From assembly GCF_003664185.1 (NCBI RefSeq), contig NZ_RCCS01000004.1:558001-622000 (forward strand): a stretch of 64,000 bases of DNA, read 5' to 3'. The notes below the pieces were generated by a model that saw nothing but the letters and a program-made list of their open reading frames with translations, was not told the DNA's origin and did no database searches. The stretch's first letter is position 1. Each line of letters opens with the position of its first letter. This DNA comes from Tenacibaculum discolor. GTDB lineage: Bacteria > Bacteroidota > Bacteroidia > Flavobacteriales > Flavobacteriaceae. The translations under genes and the position numbers were made by a program. This document shows, piece by piece, positions 60,969-64,000 of the stretch.

Positions 60969-62039
60969 TTAATTTGAATAAATTTTTAAAACTACATTAA
61001 ATTCATTTTCTCCATTCTCTATTGTCAAACTATATTGGTCTTGATAGATTAAATCTAATTGTTTTCTAACATTTGACAAGCCTATACTCTCTTTTTTGAG
61101 GACATAATCTTTGGAAACCGTATTAGATATTTTGAACCTAAAATTATTCTCTGAGCTTAAAAGCTCAATTTTAATTTCTGGCGACCCACTATCTTCTCCT
61201 GCTCCATGTTTAAAAGCATTTTCAACTAACGATAACAATATCAATGGTGGTATTTTGATATCTTTTTCTACATTATTTATCAAAGAAACTTTTAAACGTG
61301 AGTCGTACCTTAGTTTTTCTAACTCTATATAGTTTTCTATCAATTGAATTTCATTAGAAAGTAACACAAACTTAGTATTACATCTATACAAGACATAATC
61401 TAACATTTCTGATAGTTTACCTATTGAGGTTGGTGTTTTGGGCGAGTTACTCAAAGACAAACTATAAATATTATTAAGAGTATTGAATAAGAAATGTGGG
61501 TTTAATTGTGCTTTTAATGTTTTTAATTCTGCTTCCGTTTTTTCTTTTTCAAATACTAGTTCTTTTTCTTTAACTCTTTTATAATCCAGAAAATATTTTA
61601 CAGAAAGGAAAACCAAAGTTGTTAAATACATATTTGGAATATAACCAAACAACAACTTTTTCCAATCAGTTAAAATCTCCAAAAGGGGCTCTTGTGTAAA
61701 AACTCCTTTTCTTATTAATGTTTCTCCTACATGCACAACCAAAACCCTGTTGAACGCTGCTAATAAATATGTTCCTATTAAAAACAAAACAACTGTAATT
61801 ATATATTTTTTCTTCAATAAAAACTTCGGAATAACATAATAAGCTATGAAATAGGATATAATTATCTTGGGAATCATATGACACATAGACATTACAAAAG
61901 TTCCTAAAAAAGAAAACTCTTCTTGGTATATAAGTGAGTCTTTAGGAAAGTCTAAAACAAGAAACACACACCAAAATAGTACGTGTTGTAACACCCTACT
62001 CTCTGAAAAAAACTTAATAACTGCTTCTCTTGTAATCAT
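60969..62039 (-). CDS. Sensor histidine kinase, LytS/YehU-like
   Basis: A 356-aa kinase with four TM helices in the first 150 residues, a short coiled-coil linker (EKELVFEKEKTEAELKTLKAQL) and the His_kinase motif LNPHFLFNTLNNIYSLS. The ATP-binding part has SLVENAFKHGAG (N box) and IGLSNVRKQL (G box). Works with the LytTR regulator. The signal is unknown; the TM part has no named sensor domain. Confidence 0.94.
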   Translation of the reverse strand: MITREAVIKFFSESRVLQHVLFWCVFLVLDFPKDSLIYQEEFSFLGTFVMSMCHMIPKIIISYFIAYYVIPKFLLKKKYIITVVLFLIGTYLLAAFNRVLVVHVGETLIRKGVFTQEPLLEILTDWKKLLFGYIPNMYLTTLVFLSVKYFLDYKRVKEKELVFEKEKTEAELKTLKAQLNPHFLFNTLNNIYSLSLSNSPKTPTSIGKLSEMLDYVLYRCNTKFVLLSNEIQLIENYIELEKLRYDSRLKVSLINNVEKDIKIPPLILLSLVENAFKHGAGEDSGSPEIKIELLSSENNFRFKISNTVSKDYVLKKESIGLSNVRKQLDLIYQDQYSLTIENGENEFNVVLKIYSN

Positions 62040-62128
62040 AGTTTGTAAATATATAAATACCTTGAGTACTTATAACTCCAAATCGACAAACTTGGTCTTT
62101 TACCTCCTAAATAAAGCTTTTTTAAGCC

Positions 62129-62155
62129 TTAAATTGTTCATCTATTAAACAATCC
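62129..62155. other. Inverted repeat in the kinase-receptor intergenic region
   Basis: attgtt (62133-62138) and aacaat (62148-62153) are separated by 9 nt in the 212-bp divergent gap. It could be an operator for the LytTR regulator or another protein, but it does not clearly match LytTR direct-repeat sites. The rest of the gap has CATCTTTG near 62219, close to TAnnTTTG. Confidence 0.25.
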
Positions 62156-62251
62156 TCTATACGTCGATTATTTGTAGTCTTTTATCTATTACAACAAACC
62201 CGCATGTCTTTTAAATTCATCTTTGCTGCATAATTCAAATATTAAGTAATA

Positions 62252-64000
62252 ATGAAAAAGTCTTTATTTATTCTACTACTATTTATTTCTATTCAGTTAT
62301 CTGCTCAAATAACGCTTACTGGTAAAGTTGTAGAAAGAAACACCAAACAACCTTTAGAGTTTGCTACTATTATTTTAACCAACCCTAATACAAATGAAAT
62401 TGTAGCAGGAGAATCTACGAATAGCCAAGGAGAATTTTTAATGAATATTAAAAAAGGTCAGTATAATATTAAAGTGGAGTTTATTGGTTTTAAAAATCAT
62501 TCAATGAACAATATTTCACTAACCAAAAACCAATCACTTCAAACTATTCTTCTACAGGAAGATGCTCAAGCTTTGGATGAAGTAGAGATTATTGCTGAAA
62601 AATCTACCACGGAGTACAAACTAGATAAACGTGTTTTTAATGTTGGTAAAGATTTAGTTTCTAAAGGTGGTTCTGTTAATGATGTTTTAAATAACGTTCC
62701 GTCAGTGAGTGTAGATATTGAAGGAGGTATAAGCTTACGAGGCAATCCGAATGTTCGTATTTTAATTAACGGAAAACCTTCTGTTTTAACAGCAAACAAC
62801 GGCTTAGAGTCAATTCCTTCCGAAAACATAGAAAAGGTTGAAGTAGTTACCAACCCTTCCGCTAAGTACGATGCTAGTGGAACTGCTGGAATCATCAATA
62901 TTATCTTAAAGAAAAATAAAAGTGGTGGTTTTGGTAGCTCTTTACAGCTAACTACTGGAATTCCTGATAATCATAATATCAACTACAATATGAACTACAA
63001 AAAAGAGAAATTCAATTTATTTTCTAATATTGGATATCGTTATATATCTTTCGATGGAAATGGTTATTTGAACAGAACTAATCTCGATAATGGGGTAATA
63101 ACCTCTTATTCTAACAGGGTAACTAATACTACTAGAAGCCGTAGTACTTTTAATCTTTATTTTGGAAGTGATTATTACATTAATGATAAAAACACCCTTA
63201 CTCTAAGTTACTACCATAGAAACAATACAAGTAAAAACAATGTTGATTATACCTTTAACTTTTTAGACAACACACAACAAACAGATAGTATTCTCACTAC
63301 ACAAGAATCATATAAAGAACCTCAAAAAGCAAATCAAATTGAATTAAACTATGTAAAAACATTCGCTAGAAAGGGACAAAAATTTACAGCTAATTTTCAA
63401 TATGATTTTTGGAATGATGACGAAAATGAATTAGTTAAAGAGCAACAACAATTTCCCACAACCTCTGCTATAAACACTTTACAAAGTAGAGATATAGAAA
63501 GCAGTAAAGACTTTTTATTTCAATCTGACTTTAAGCTACCTATCTCTGAAAAATCACATTTGGAAATGGGAATAAAAGGAGAAATTAGAAATATTGACAG
63601 TGATTATAAGGTTTGGGACAATACTGTTTTAATTGATAGCTTAAACAACTTGTTAAGGTATAACGAACGTATTTATGGTGCTTATATTCAATATGGAAAC
63701 CAAAAAAACAAACTTCAATATTTATTAGGCTTACGTGCTGAACATGCAAATACTGGAAGCACGGACAGAAACAATCAATTTAAAACCGATAAAAAGTATA
63801 CTGATTTATTTCCTACAGCCCATTTTACATACAGTTTTAATCAGGCTACCAATTTACAACTAAGCTATAGTAGAAGAATTAGACGTCCTAGTTTTTGGCA
63901 TCTAAATCCTTTTGGTGGAATTTCTGACCGCAGAAACATACGTGTAGGTAATCCTGATTTAAATCCTATGTACACAAATTCTTTCGAGTTAGGCCTATTA
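62252..64000 (+). CDS. TonB-dependent receptor-like outer membrane protein (partial, 5' part)
   Basis: Open from ATG 62252 to the window end (583 codons visible), with no stop. Signal peptide MKKSLFILLLFISIQLSAQ. Then a carboxypeptidase D regulatory-like (beta-sandwich) domain (about 20-105), a plug-like domain with SVNDVLNNVPSVSVDIEGG and ISLRGNPNVRILINGKPS, and a beta barrel of the OMP_b-brl_3 type (YSRRIRRPSFWHLNPF near the visible end). No typical TonB box is clear. It may import or bind a ligand, possibly under control of the divergent LytTR pair. The ligand is unknown. Confidence 0.9.
   Translation, partial: MKKSLFILLLFISIQLSAQITLTGKVVERNTKQPLEFATIILTNPNTNEIVAGESTNSQGEFLMNIKKGQYNIKVEFIGFKNHSMNNISLTKNQSLQTILLQEDAQALDEVEIIAEKSTTEYKLDKRVFNVGKDLVSKGGSVNDVLNNVPSVSVDIEGGISLRGNPNVRILINGKPSVLTANNGLESIPSENIEKVEVVTNPSAKYDASGTAGIINIILKKNKSGGFGSSLQLTTGIPDNHNINYNMNYKKEKFNLFSNIGYRYISFDGNGYLNRTNLDNGVITSYSNRVTNTTRSRSTFNLYFGSDYYINDKNTLTLSYYHRNNTSKNNVDYTFNFLDNTQQTDSILTTQESYKEPQKANQIELNYVKTFARKGQKFTANFQYDFWNDDENELVKEQQQFPTTSAINTLQSRDIESSKDFLFQSDFKLPISEKSHLEMGIKGEIRNIDSDYKVWDNTVLIDSLNNLLRYNERIYGAYIQYGNQKNKLQYLLGLRAEHANTGSTDRNNQFKTDKKYTDLFPTAHFTYSFNQATNLQLSYSRRIRRPSFWHLNPFGGISDRRNIRVGNPDLNPMYTNSFELGLL

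Noticed and set aside
1..64000. CRISPR arrays, tRNA or rRNA genes, insertion sequences, prophage
   Set aside because: No regular spaced repeats, no cloverleaf or rRNA-like stretches, and no transposase or phage gene seen by eye on either strand; a covariance-model search would be needed for certainty on small RNAs.

Overview
This 64 kb window is AT-rich chromosomal DNA from a marine member of the Flavobacteriaceae (Bacteroidota). It looks Tenacibaculum- or Polaribacter-like, but the genus is only a guess. The evidence is the family content (GSCFA, DUF3098, SDR-type threonine dehydrogenase, C-terminally extended aromatic amino acid hydroxylase, Bacteroidota ExbB/ExbD set), Bacteroidota lipoprotein signals including C-SDDD surface-export signals, weak Shine-Dalgarno sequences, and repeated TAnnTTTG promoter elements, several with TTG/TTTG 17-20 nt upstream. 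I saw no tRNA, rRNA, CRISPR array, insertion sequence or prophage. Base composition is even throughout, so there is no obvious island.

Region 1 (1-14.4 kb). After the 3' end of alaS comes a very tightly packed minus-strand block. A MerR-type regulator with an apparently intact B12-binding photoreceptor domain (CarH/LitR class) lies upstream of a two-domain FAS1 surface lipoprotein. This is followed by crtI, crtB, an unknown gene, crtZ, a fused crtY, tspO, a TetR regulator, an ABC1/UbiB-like kinase, a flavin reductase, two SDR proteins, a CIA30 protein, a glutathione peroxidase, an SRPBCC protein and a photolyase. Most junctions overlap or are a few bases apart. The FAS1 promoter carries a perfect dyad inside its 20-nt spacer, the usual place for a MerR operator. 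The whole reads as a light- and B12-controlled photoprotection operon making zeaxanthin-type carotenoid, repairing UV damage and detoxifying peroxides.

Region 2 (14.4-31.5 kb). Housekeeping genes: GSCFA, rhodanese, aromatic amino acid hydroxylase, M48 protease, gpmI, map, a methyltransferase, apbE, an OmpA lipoprotein, then the translation block rplM-rpsI-rpsB-tsf-pyrH-frr and an MMPL exporter. Two tandem copies of a small membrane-protein family at 18.4-19.0 kb are each split by a single-base frameshift.

Region 3 (31.6-50.6 kb). asnS, rpoN, a PAP2-like membrane protein, an OM barrel, an ExbB/ExbD proton-channel operon, asparaginase, a zinc peptidase, lepA, then a minus-strand trio: a degenerate Lgt-like membrane enzyme, a radical SAM protein with the cysteine layout of tetraether-lipid synthase (Tes), and a small membrane protein. 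dus, a LolC/E-like permease, rbfA and a three-gene sensory unit follow.

Region 4 (50.6-64 kb). A 595-bp gene-free stretch leads into a three-gene unit of unknown function (DUF2589 protein, a probable divergent relative, and a 180-aa helical protein). Then come mce, ftsX-DUF3098-uppP-truB, small OM and hypothetical genes, L-threonine 3-dehydrogenase, recX, a LytTR two-component pair, and the 5' part of an outer-membrane receptor running off the end.

The best candidates for undescribed biology are the FAS1-carotenoid link in the CarH operon, the Lgt-like/Tes-like lipid module, and the DUF2589 trio.
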